This document shows, piece after piece, positions 44,597 through 52,079 of a DNA stretch of 64,000 bases. The stretch covers positions 62,001-126,000 of the forward strand of contig NZ_JAHLQA010000027.1 of assembly GCF_018918125.1 (NCBI RefSeq), in the 5' to 3' direction. Positions within the stretch are counted from its first letter, which is position 1. Each line of letters starts with the position of its first letter. The position numbers and the translations under genes were made by a program. This DNA comes from Blautia sp. MSJ-19. Lineage in GTDB: Bacteria > Bacillota > Clostridia > Lachnospirales > Lachnospiraceae. The notes beneath the pieces were generated by a model. It made no database searches. It had not been told where the DNA came from and saw only the letters and a program-made list of their open reading frames with translations.

Positions 44597-44938
44597 TCAG
44601 TGCCCCTTTTTATCGCGAAGAAAAATACAGTTTTCCTGGCTTCCAACTGATAAAAAGTATCTGGTCGGTCCATATCTGCACTGCAGTGGTTTTACATCAT
44701 TAATACTGCACAGATTGTCAGCATCCAGGAAACAACATTTTTGCCCTATTTCCATATAATAAATTTTTAAGCGAATGGTGTCACTCTGTAAAACTCTTTC
44801 ATGGCAGTATTCCTTCAGGAATTTCTTTGTCGATACATTTAAATATCCGGCAATGTTCACCACATCTTCCGGATAGATCATCACAATGCCCTGGTTTTTA
44901 CAGCATTCCCCACATTTTTTACAAACAAAATCTTCCAT
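44597..44938 (-). CDS. YkgJ-type cysteine cluster protein
   Basis: A 113-residue zinc- or iron-binding protein with the family pattern: CKKCGECCKNQG at residues 6-17, KCCFLDADNLCSIND and PLQCRYGP. Family members bind an Fe-S cluster or zinc; function is uncertain. The ATG at 44938 is preceded by AGGAAG and lies 20 bases inside the end of the preceding membrane-protein gene, so translation is coupled. An ATG at 45001 is an unlikely longer start. Confidence 0.88.
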   Translation of the reverse strand: MEDFVCKKCGECCKNQGIVMIYPEDVVNIAGYLNVSTKKFLKEYCHERVLQSDTIRLKIYYMEIGQKCCFLDADNLCSINDVKPLQCRYGPTRYFLSVGSQENCIFLRDKKGH

Positions 44939-45569
44939 CCTTGTCTTCCTGCTTAACATACCTTTCTGCACTTGAATAATCCGCAAAAACTTTCTTCCCA
45001 AAAGACAACTTCATTTTCTGCCATATATTTAATCTGTCAAATTTATATAATACCATTGACTTTGTCAACATTCTTTTTTTATCGTAGAATTCCCGATGTT
45101 CATATGCCATATTATTCATCTGATAATAGGCGCCGCTGAGACAATTATATACAGAATCTGATCTTTTCACCTGAAAAAGGAGACTTCCCACCACAGAGGA
45201 ATACTGATTATCAATCGTATAATAACAGGCAATTTCGGATTCCCGAATAGCCCCTTCTCCTCTCAGGACAGAAACCGGGTTGCTGCTATTGCTGCTGTAG
45301 TGTTGAATATTAAGAAATAATCTGGTCTTTTTCTGTTTGATCCTGTACAGCTCTATCACGGTGTCTTTGCCTGAATAAGACTTAAAAACCGTCAGCCAGT
45401 ATCCATCAACACTACAGTTATACTTCTGATAATGATGGTTTTTGACCTTGTCCACACCATACTTTATTATTCCGCTGCATATCGCAATAATAAGGGTACT
45501 TACAACACCCTGCCAGAACCCCATATCCCGGAAATAATCTTTCAACATAGTAACAACCCATGTAACCAT
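44919..45569 (-). CDS. Membrane-anchored beta-rich protein, unknown
   Basis: 216 residues with a single N-terminal helix (GFWQGVVSTLIIAICSGIIKYGV, ~17-39). The soluble domain is beta-rich, with a VDGYWLTVFKSYSGKDTVIELYRIKQ opening that recalls small lipocalin-like barrels (Gly-x-Trp near the first strand) and a C-terminal helix. No enzyme motif. The architecture of a short membrane anchor plus small barrel is also seen in Cap15-type effectors, but no nucleotidyltransferase is nearby, so that is only a thought. It lies between a 33-residue ORF and the YkgJ-like gene. Confidence 0.7.
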   Translation of the reverse strand: MVTWVVTMLKDYFRDMGFWQGVVSTLIIAICSGIIKYGVDKVKNHHYQKYNCSVDGYWLTVFKSYSGKDTVIELYRIKQKKTRLFLNIQHYSSNSSNPVSVLRGEGAIRESEIACYYTIDNQYSSVVGSLLFQVKRSDSVYNCLSGAYYQMNNMAYEHREFYDKKRMLTKSMVLYKFDRLNIWQKMKLSFGKKVFADYSSAERYVKQEDKDGRFCL

Positions 45570-45578
45570 CGTTTCTTA

Positions 45579-45680
45579 TCACTTATCCTCTTTTTCTTCT
45601 CGTTCTTTTTTGTCTACTTCTTCTGCAACTTTTACTATTCTGTCCATAAAAATTTCAACCTTTCCCGGTCCCTCGCCCAT
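45579..45680 (-). CDS. 33-residue acidic/basic small ORF
   Basis: A short frame starting at an ATG five bases after GAGGGGGTG, encoding MGEGPGKVEIFMDRIVKVAEE then a Lys/Glu helix. The strong site and the 9-base gap to the next gene suggest it is translated, either as a small protein or as a leader coupling translation to the membrane protein downstream. I recognise no family. Confidence 0.5.
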   Translation of the reverse strand: MGEGPGKVEIFMDRIVKVAEEVDKKEREEKEDK

Positions 45681-45749
45681 TTCTTCACCCCCTCTTCTTA
45701 AAAATAACTGTTAAGCATATTGAAAATATATAATCATATTATAACAGTT

Positions 45750-46673
45750 CTACGTTTTGTCCTGGCCAAACGCCTCTTTATGTAATAAGAAGTAATACAG
45801 ATTTTGCATATTGATATTTTCCAGACCTCTAAATGTATAAATCTTTTTATCTGTCGTTTCATCCGGACTATAATTTTCATTTGAAGTTGTTGAAATCGAT
45901 TGATGCATTGGATATTTCTTCCCTTTGATCTTTCCAACTTCAAACAATTGCACATATATTTTCTCCAGTTTTTCCGGAAATGAAATCGCAAATTCAAGCT
46001 TTTTGATTTTAGCACCAAAATTCCATGGAAAAAAGTAAATAACCTCTTTACTTGAAAAATCAAAGGACTCCTTCGTTGACATTAATAATTCTATTTTATC
46101 AATCTTATTTCCACTTTTCACAGCCTCTTTTGGTATATTCCAATGACAAAGGTATACTCCATTCCCACTATAAAATACATTATCTGTCAGCAACGGTATC
46201 GTATGTTTTTCATTATTTACATACACGATCAATTGCTGGTTTTTGATTTTCCCTCTGTCAATTCCTGTATAAAAATAGAAATCATTTTCTTTAACATTTT
46301 CTATTCCTTCCAGTCTCCATGTCATATCACAGTCAATTTTATTGCCATCATTTTTTAAATCATACAGCACCGACACTTTTTCAATATAAAATGCATTCCC
46401 CTTTTTCATCAAATCATAATATAGTAGTAATTTGGGAGCTATATTAAATTTATTTTCATATAATTCCAGAAAAAGATAACGTACAAATTTATACCTGCGT
46501 TCTATCGGATAACTCTTTATCCAATAATACCCTGATATCAAACTTGAAATTACCACGATTGCTATGCACACATATAATACAAACGACTCATGGTCCAATA
46601 AAAGAGCCAGAAGCCCCACTATTGCAGAAATGCCACTTGCAACAGTTCCTATTTTATTCCAATTCTTTTCCAT
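45750..46673 (-). CDS. Two-helix membrane protein with beta-rich domain, unknown
   Basis: 307 residues: two N-terminal membrane helices (IGTVASGISAIVGLLALLL and FVLYVCIAIVVISSLISGYYW, ~7-50) joined by a short turn. A ~230-residue cytoplasmic domain of predicted strands follows (FYIEKVSVLYDLKNDG, LEFAISFPEKLEKIYVQLFEVGK). A/T-rich with weak ribosome binding, suggesting acquired DNA. Two helices plus a beta-rich module is typical of membrane effectors or sensors; the family is not recognised. Confidence 0.72.
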   Translation of the reverse strand: MEKNWNKIGTVASGISAIVGLLALLLDHESFVLYVCIAIVVISSLISGYYWIKSYPIERRYKFVRYLFLELYENKFNIAPKLLLYYDLMKKGNAFYIEKVSVLYDLKNDGNKIDCDMTWRLEGIENVKENDFYFYTGIDRGKIKNQQLIVYVNNEKHTIPLLTDNVFYSGNGVYLCHWNIPKEAVKSGNKIDKIELLMSTKESFDFSSKEVIYFFPWNFGAKIKKLEFAISFPEKLEKIYVQLFEVGKIKGKKYPMHQSISTTSNENYSPDETTDKKIYTFRGLENINMQNLYYFLLHKEAFGQDKT

Positions 46674-46783
46674 ATTGTTCGTAACTCACCAGCCTTTCGC
46701 AAACATCAGAAAATTCCATTCTTTAAATCCTGAAATTATTTCTTTTTATATTTTACCATATCTCCCCTGCTTCCACTCATTCG

Positions 46784-48271
46784 TTATACCGAATCACTCG
46801 TTCTTTCTTTCGACATATTTCGCCATTTATCCATCACATAAAAAATCGCAACTCCAGCAGCCACCCCAAGCACCCCACCAAGGGTATTACCAAACAGGTC
46901 ATCCAGTTCTGCAATCCCCAATCCAGTAAAGTACTGTATCGATTCAATCGCACCTGACAGTGCCAGCGCAGTGAGCCACACCTTTTTCTTCCCAAAGATT
47001 GCATAAAGTCCTGTTCCAAACGGAATAAACAACCAGACATTATTGAGCACGTCTACCCGAATCTTCCAACTGGTCAGGAATGTGTCCGCATAGGAAAAGA
47101 GGACCAGATTTGCACGGACATCACCAATTTCTCGAAACATCAGTGTTTCATAAAAAATAAATAACACATAAAACAGCAAACCAGCAATTCGCAGCTTTTG
47201 TGGAATCAGGCAAAAAAGAATGCACAGTACAATACCAACTATAACTACCATAACCGGATAAGCATTGAGAAGGTTATCTATACACAGCTTAACCTGTCCA
47301 TTCTTATTTAAATAAAGCGAGATTTCCCCGACACGTTGTATTCCATATTGGCCTTTATTCAGGGCCACCGGATTGCCGGATGCATCAAAATACATGTTTG
47401 TTTTTTCGTTTCCATCACGATAATAAGTTTTTTTCAAAATCACATAACCATCCTTTGTTGCCGCAGGCTCTCCATCCTGATTTAAAAAAGTCACCTGAAT
47501 AATGCGGTTATATTCATCATAAGTATACGCCTCTCCAGCCTGTCCCGCTTGCAGACGAACAGCTTTGCCCTTTATATCATAATAAAACTTCTGCGCAATA
47601 CGATTTTCTTCATCCAGAATACGTTTTTCCTGAGCAAAGCCACTGAGATTAACGGTCGGAAGTCCATTCATATCCAAGTAAATTATTCCGGTAGTACGAC
47701 CCTCTTTGTCATATATTCTGTGCAATCCATAATATCCCCCTGTACACATCACCGCATTCATATCTGTATCATAATACATATCATCCACTGCATGCCACAA
47801 ATCATCAAAAGACCGGACAATCACTGCATAACCAGATCCCGTTTTCATTGGATTTCCTTCTGCATCCAGATACGTAAGAATATCTGTCTTCCCTCTGTGC
47901 TTATAAGAGATTCCGAAATATCCCCAACAATCTGTCGGTTCTCCATTTTCATCCAGATACCGTTCTTCCAACAGCCTTCCTTCTGTATCTTTCGTCCGGA
48001 CCAGGGTCGCATAATGTCTGTCAATTGCATAAGTAATCTTTCCTTCACCATCCACATAACTTGTTCTGGTAACATTTCCTTCCGTTGTCTCTACCTGTGT
48101 CAATCCGGCTGATACCGCTCCTTTGTCATGATTCACAGTTTTTCCCGAATCAAGAAAATAAACTGAAAAAATCACAAACAGAACAAGTATTGCCCATAAA
48201 ATTTTATATTTTCCTTTCATATTTAAATAATATCTTTTCCCTGCTTTTCTATTCTTAATACATCTTCTCAT
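46784..48271 (-). CDS. VanZ-domain protein with extracellular repeat region
   Basis: 495 residues. After an N-terminal helix (ILWAILVLFVIFSVYFL, ~25-41) come ~280 extracellular residues with recurring ~45-residue units, each around YLDxxGxP...GY.G (YLDENGEPTDCWGYFG, YLDAEGNPMKTGSGYA, YLDMNGLPTVNLSGFA). Four to five membrane helices follow, ending in the VanZ core NVWLFIPFGTGLYAIFG and ESIQYFTGLGIAELDDLFGNTLGGVLG. VanZ-like proteins are linked to glycopeptide/teicoplanin tolerance, but most are uncharacterised. The start could be the ATG at 48220 instead; neither has a strong site. Confidence 0.82.
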   Translation of the reverse strand: MRRCIKNRKAGKRYYLNMKGKYKILWAILVLFVIFSVYFLDSGKTVNHDKGAVSAGLTQVETTEGNVTRTSYVDGEGKITYAIDRHYATLVRTKDTEGRLLEERYLDENGEPTDCWGYFGISYKHRGKTDILTYLDAEGNPMKTGSGYAVIVRSFDDLWHAVDDMYYDTDMNAVMCTGGYYGLHRIYDKEGRTTGIIYLDMNGLPTVNLSGFAQEKRILDEENRIAQKFYYDIKGKAVRLQAGQAGEAYTYDEYNRIIQVTFLNQDGEPAATKDGYVILKKTYYRDGNEKTNMYFDASGNPVALNKGQYGIQRVGEISLYLNKNGQVKLCIDNLLNAYPVMVVIVGIVLCILFCLIPQKLRIAGLLFYVLFIFYETLMFREIGDVRANLVLFSYADTFLTSWKIRVDVLNNVWLFIPFGTGLYAIFGKKKVWLTALALSGAIESIQYFTGLGIAELDDLFGNTLGGVLGVAAGVAIFYVMDKWRNMSKERTSDSV

Positions 48272-48553
48272 AGATACTTCTTGTGCCTTTCATACTTCAG
48301 CTATTTCAAATTTGTAATGCTATTATAATACATTTTTCTCCGATACACCTATACACAATTTCATGTAATGTCATCTTATATGTTTTTTCATTTTAAATAA
48401 CATTTTTATCTCTTTTTATCATTTTTCTTTTTTATTTGCTATTATTATTGACATTTCAAGATATATCTGCTACGATAAGCCTGTTTAAGGCAGAAACAAC
48501 TCAGACTAGAATCGCATACAAAATTCATAAACAATAAGATTTGGAGAAAACAC
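48272..48553. other. Divergent intergenic region, 282 bases
   Basis: Separates the VanZ gene and the HTH-Ugd gene. It is A/T-rich with long pyrimidine runs (48390-48440). It contains the Ugd promoter at 48448-48476; no further gene or strong hairpin was seen. Confidence 0.6.
48448..48476 (+). promoter_or_regulatory. Promoter of HTH-Ugd gene
   Basis: TTGACA (48448-48453), 17-base spacer, TACGAT (48471-48476). The leader is about 70 bases, with GGAG before the ATG. Confidence 0.75.
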
Positions 48554-50026
48554 ATGAAAAAATTATCTGTTACCAAAATGGCTGATACAATCGTCGCCAA
48601 AAGAAAAGCACAAAAACTCACGCAGGCACAGCTTGCAGAAATGACTAATATCAACAGAGGTATGATCAGCCGTCTGGAAAGCTGCGACTATACCCCGTCC
48701 ATCGATCAGCTTCAGGCTATTGCAGAAGTGCTTGGTTTCGAAGTCACTGACTTATTTGAAGATGATAAACCGGCAGTAAATACCTACACTCTTGACAAAA
48801 AATACAATATCGCAGTTGCCGGTACCGGTTATGTAGGTCTCTCTATCGCCACTCTTCTTTCACAGCACAACCACGTAACAGCTGTCGATATCATTCCTGA
48901 AAAAGTTGATCTCATCAACAACAGAAAATCTCCAATCCAGGATGACTATATCGAAATGTATCTTGCAGAAAAGGATCTCGACCTCACCGCTACACTGGAT
49001 GGTGAAGAAGCATACAAAAATGCTGATTTCGTTGTAATCGCAGCACCAACAAACTATGACAGCAAAAAGAACTTCTTTGACTGCTCTGCAGTAGAAGCTG
49101 TTATCGAACTCGTATTAAAAGTAAATCCTGATGCAACCATGATCATCAAATCCACCATCCCGGTTGGCTATACTGCTTCTGTAAGAGAAAAATACAACAC
49201 CAAAAATATCATCTTCAGCCCGGAATTCCTTCGTGAATCGAAAGCACTGTATGATAACCTCTATCCATCACGAATCATTGTATCCTGTGATGAAGATTCC
49301 GCAGAAAAAGCACATACTTTTGCAGCCCTTCTCCAGCAGGGAGCTATCAAAGAAAACATTGATACCCTGTTCATGGGCTTCACAGAAGCAGAGGCTGTTA
49401 AACTTTTTGCAAACACTTACCTTGCTCTCCGTGTATCCTATTTCAATGAGCTTGATACTTATGCAGAAACAAAGGGATTAAACACACAACAGATCATTGA
49501 TGGTGTCTGCCTGGATTCTCGTATCGGATCTCATTACAACAACCCAAGCTTTGGATATGGCGGATACTGCCTGCCAAAAGATACCAAACAGTTACTCGCA
49601 AACTTTGATAATGTTCCACAGAATATGATCTCCGCGATTGTGGAAAGTAACAGAACAAGAAAAGACTACATCGCTGAACAAGTGCTTGAGATGGCCGGTG
49701 CATATGAAGCAAACAGCTCCTGGGATCCAAGCAAAGAGGGCGAAAAAGTCATCGGTGTATATCGTCTGACCATGAAGAGCAATTCCGATAACTTCCGCCA
49801 GTCTTCTATCCAGGGTGTTATGAAGAGAATCAAAGCAAAAGGTGCTACTGTTATCATTTATGAGCCAACACTGAAAGATGGCGAAACATTCTATGGTTCT
49901 GAAGTAGTAAACGATCTTAAGAAATTCAAAAAGAAAAGCCAGGCAATCATCGCCAACAGATATGATTCCTGTCTGGACGATGTGAAAGAAAAAGTATATA
50001 CAAGAGATATCTTTAAGAGAGATTAA
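48554..50026 (+). CDS. XRE HTH fused to UDP-glucose 6-dehydrogenase
   Basis: A 490-residue fusion. Residues ~8-70 are a Cro/cI helix-turn-helix ([43 protein letters not shown]). From ~83 onward is a complete UDP-glucose/GDP-mannose dehydrogenase: NAD motif [18 protein letters not shown], central [33 protein letters not shown], the catalytic-Cys motif [14 protein letters not shown], and a C-terminal UDP-binding domain. It oxidises UDP-glucose to UDP-glucuronate for capsule. The HTH suggests DNA binding, perhaps autoregulation or control of the neighbouring capsule genes; this is inference. Confidence 0.93.
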   Translation: MKKLSVTKMADTIVAKRKAQKLTQAQLAEMTNINRGMISRLESCDYTPSIDQLQAIAEVLGFEVTDLFEDDKPAVNTYTLDKKYNIAVAGTGYVGLSIATLLSQHNHVTAVDIIPEKVDLINNRKSPIQDDYIEMYLAEKDLDLTATLDGEEAYKNADFVVIAAPTNYDSKKNFFDCSAVEAVIELVLKVNPDATMIIKSTIPVGYTASVREKYNTKNIIFSPEFLRESKALYDNLYPSRIIVSCDEDSAEKAHTFAALLQQGAIKENIDTLFMGFTEAEAVKLFANTYLALRVSYFNELDTYAETKGLNTQQIIDGVCLDSRIGSHYNNPSFGYGGYCLPKDTKQLLANFDNVPQNMISAIVESNRTRKDYIAEQVLEMAGAYEANSSWDPSKEGEKVIGVYRLTMKSNSDNFRQSSIQGVMKRIKAKGATVIIYEPTLKDGETFYGSEVVNDLKKFKKKSQAIIANRYDSCLDDVKEKVYTRDIFKRD

Positions 50027-50033
50027 TTTTTTA

Positions 50034-50065
50034 CTGCCAGCAGAGGCTATCTGCTGGCAGTTTTC
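50034..50065 (+). terminator. Terminator of HTH-Ugd gene
   Basis: Perfect 11-bp stem CTGCCAGCAGA/TCTGCTGGCAG, 5-base loop, then TTTTC. Confidence 0.93.
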
Positions 50066-50118
50066 ATGTAATCACACCTATCTTTTTTAGATTCTGTCCT
50101 TGTTCGTATTATAATTTT

Positions 50119-51960
50119 TTAAAAACTTCTAATTCGTGCCACTCGGTTTAACTTGTCCAGCAAATATATCTTATCCTTTTCTGATGCAGTACCTTGTTCC
50201 AGTTTTTTTATAATATATTTTTCACCGATTCCCATATCCTGTGCTATCTGGTATAAGAGGCCCACGACAGAAACTCCAGTTCCAATACCCGGAATGAAAC
50301 CGCCTGCTGAAAGAATATAATTCCAGGCAGTACCCGCATCCATCTTTTCCAATCCTGCCTCTGCAATTGCATTATTGTATTCTTTTACCTTTTCTGTGCG
50401 CTTTGCCGGATCAAGAGAAGTCAGATCTTCCAATATTCTTTTCAGCGTATGCGAAGTATGATATTTTTTCTCATATGCCAGAATATGCTTCATATCTACA
50501 GAATTTTCTGGTTTCAGCAAATAGATACTCTGTTTCTCTTCGTCAACTTTCTTACTGTATTCCTCCATATTTTCCAATTGACCTTTTCCCAGGTAATTGT
50601 ACATATTCAGGATATTGCCAAGTATTGTTGCAACTCCTGTATCTGAGTAGCTGCCACTTTCATTCTCTACATAAAACGGGAAATAGGTAGCCTGGAGTGC
50701 AGTGGCAATGTGTATGGACGGAGCATTCACTGTCAGTTCAAACTCTATATTTTTGCGGTCCCTCTCCGGAAGACGTACCAGCTTATTTGCCCCTATACTA
50801 GACAATGCAAACGGACCATAACTTGTCAGCATTTCAAAACTCTCTGTTTTGGTTCTTATCGGCCATAAAAGCATATCTGAAAACATCTTTATCTGTGGAT
50901 TTTGAGTTTTTATGCTCATTTTACAGAGTCCCTGCAGAAACTCTTCTTTTCCTTTCCAGATTTCCATGTATTGTTTTTCAAGTTCGCAATAATACATCGC
51001 CAGCAGGGCATTTATTCCTCTTTTTGAAACAACACAATTCGAATCTATACCATATAAATCTTCCAGAATTTTCCTGTTATATCTATTCTCTGTGTTTGGC
51101 AGCAAAAGCACCAGCTTTTTCTGTTCTACCAATTCATATAAATCCTGTATCGTTAAATGCTGCTGTTCAAGAAATTTGTCAAAATTCATATCCAGCGGAA
51201 AGGCTATGTAAACTTTGTCGTACAGCAATACCGCACTTCGAATATTAATATTTTTATTTTGCCATACTCCAAAATCCATATAGCATTTTGTCTGGTCCGA
51301 ATCAAAAAAACGCAGAGATTCTCTGGTCATATCACCAGAATATATTTTATTTACATTATCAAACCAGAATTCAGAATCTTCCACAGAAAATTTGTAGTGG
51401 CTATCTGTACATGCCAGATTGACCTCATTCACATATAAAGGATCCTGCGGACTCTGATCTACATATATTTCCACATCCGAAAAACCAATCTGCATATTCA
51501 GCACAAAATCTTTTATCTCCGTTTCCTTTTCCGGTGGTATCTGTTTTCCCAGACATATTTCCAGTCTTATGCCATCTTCATGGTGCACTTCTACCTTCCG
51601 AAAATCAGTATCTGTAAAACGGCTTATGAGCAAACTTTCCAGCATCCTAAGCGTAAGAAAAAATCCCTCATTATCTGTAACATTCGCTAATGGGGAAATT
51701 TCTCTGATACTATTCTCAGGTTTCTCACTCACCACTTCTACCCAGTCACCCACATTACGAATATTGCTGTCAAAATTTTGTTTTATTTCTTTGTACAATT
51801 CTTTGTAATTCAGAAGCTGTATACTGTACTGTCCTGATTCCAGTAAATATATTCTGGTCTCCAGACCATAATACTCCATTCTCAACCTTAAGTCCGCACG
51901 TTTTATACGTCCACAATGACGAAGTGCGGTCTGCATCTCTTCGGTAATTCCGTTACTCAT
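50119..51960 (-). CDS. Unknown protein downstream of RADAR genes, hydrophobic C-terminal segment
   Basis: 613 residues, no family recognised. The ATG at 51960 follows AGGTGAAG; a GTG at 51969 is an alternative. Most of the protein is soluble alpha/beta (VEVHHEDGIRLEICLGKQ, LLYDKVYIAFPLDM). Near residue 560 a Gly-rich hydrophobic stretch (YILSAGGFIPGIGTGVSVVG and onward) could insert in a membrane or form a pore. A basic helix (KDKIYLLDKLNRVARIRSF) ends it. As last gene of the operon after rdrB it occupies the slot where RADAR operons carry membrane accessory genes (Csx27-like rdrC or SLATT rdrD), but it is larger and unlike either. Effector or accessory role is inference. Confidence 0.75.
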   Translation of the reverse strand: MSNGITEEMQTALRHCGRIKRADLRLRMEYYGLETRIYLLESGQYSIQLLNYKELYKEIKQNFDSNIRNVGDWVEVVSEKPENSIREISPLANVTDNEGFFLTLRMLESLLISRFTDTDFRKVEVHHEDGIRLEICLGKQIPPEKETEIKDFVLNMQIGFSDVEIYVDQSPQDPLYVNEVNLACTDSHYKFSVEDSEFWFDNVNKIYSGDMTRESLRFFDSDQTKCYMDFGVWQNKNINIRSAVLLYDKVYIAFPLDMNFDKFLEQQHLTIQDLYELVEQKKLVLLLPNTENRYNRKILEDLYGIDSNCVVSKRGINALLAMYYCELEKQYMEIWKGKEEFLQGLCKMSIKTQNPQIKMFSDMLLWPIRTKTESFEMLTSYGPFALSSIGANKLVRLPERDRKNIEFELTVNAPSIHIATALQATYFPFYVENESGSYSDTGVATILGNILNMYNYLGKGQLENMEEYSKKVDEEKQSIYLLKPENSVDMKHILAYEKKYHTSHTLKRILEDLTSLDPAKRTEKVKEYNNAIAEAGLEKMDAGTAWNYILSAGGFIPGIGTGVSVVGLLYQIAQDMGIGEKYIIKKLEQGTASEKDKIYLLDKLNRVARIRSF

Positions 51961-51980
51961 TTTCTTCACCTGATTTATTT

Positions 51981-52079
51981 CTACCCACGTTTGACTATCG
52001 CATTCTTCCCTCGAAATGCAATACCAATTTTAATAATAGGATCAACACCTGCATGTTTTTTACTTTGATTCTTTATCAT
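51981..52079 (-). CDS. Possible 32-residue basic ORF coupled to rdrB
   Basis: The ATG overlaps the rdrB stop (TGATG) and the frame ends 20 bases before the next gene. It encodes a basic peptide beginning MIKNQSKKHAGVDPIIKIG. No independent ribosome binding site exists, so it would depend on re-initiation. It may be chance, or a small coupled peptide. Confidence 0.35.
   Translation of the reverse strand: MIKNQSKKHAGVDPIIKIGIAFRGKNAIVKRG

Noticed and set aside
44919-46673. Naming these proteins Cap15-type CBASS effectors
   Set aside because: No CD-NTase or cyclic-nucleotide partner is present and similarity rests only on general architecture.
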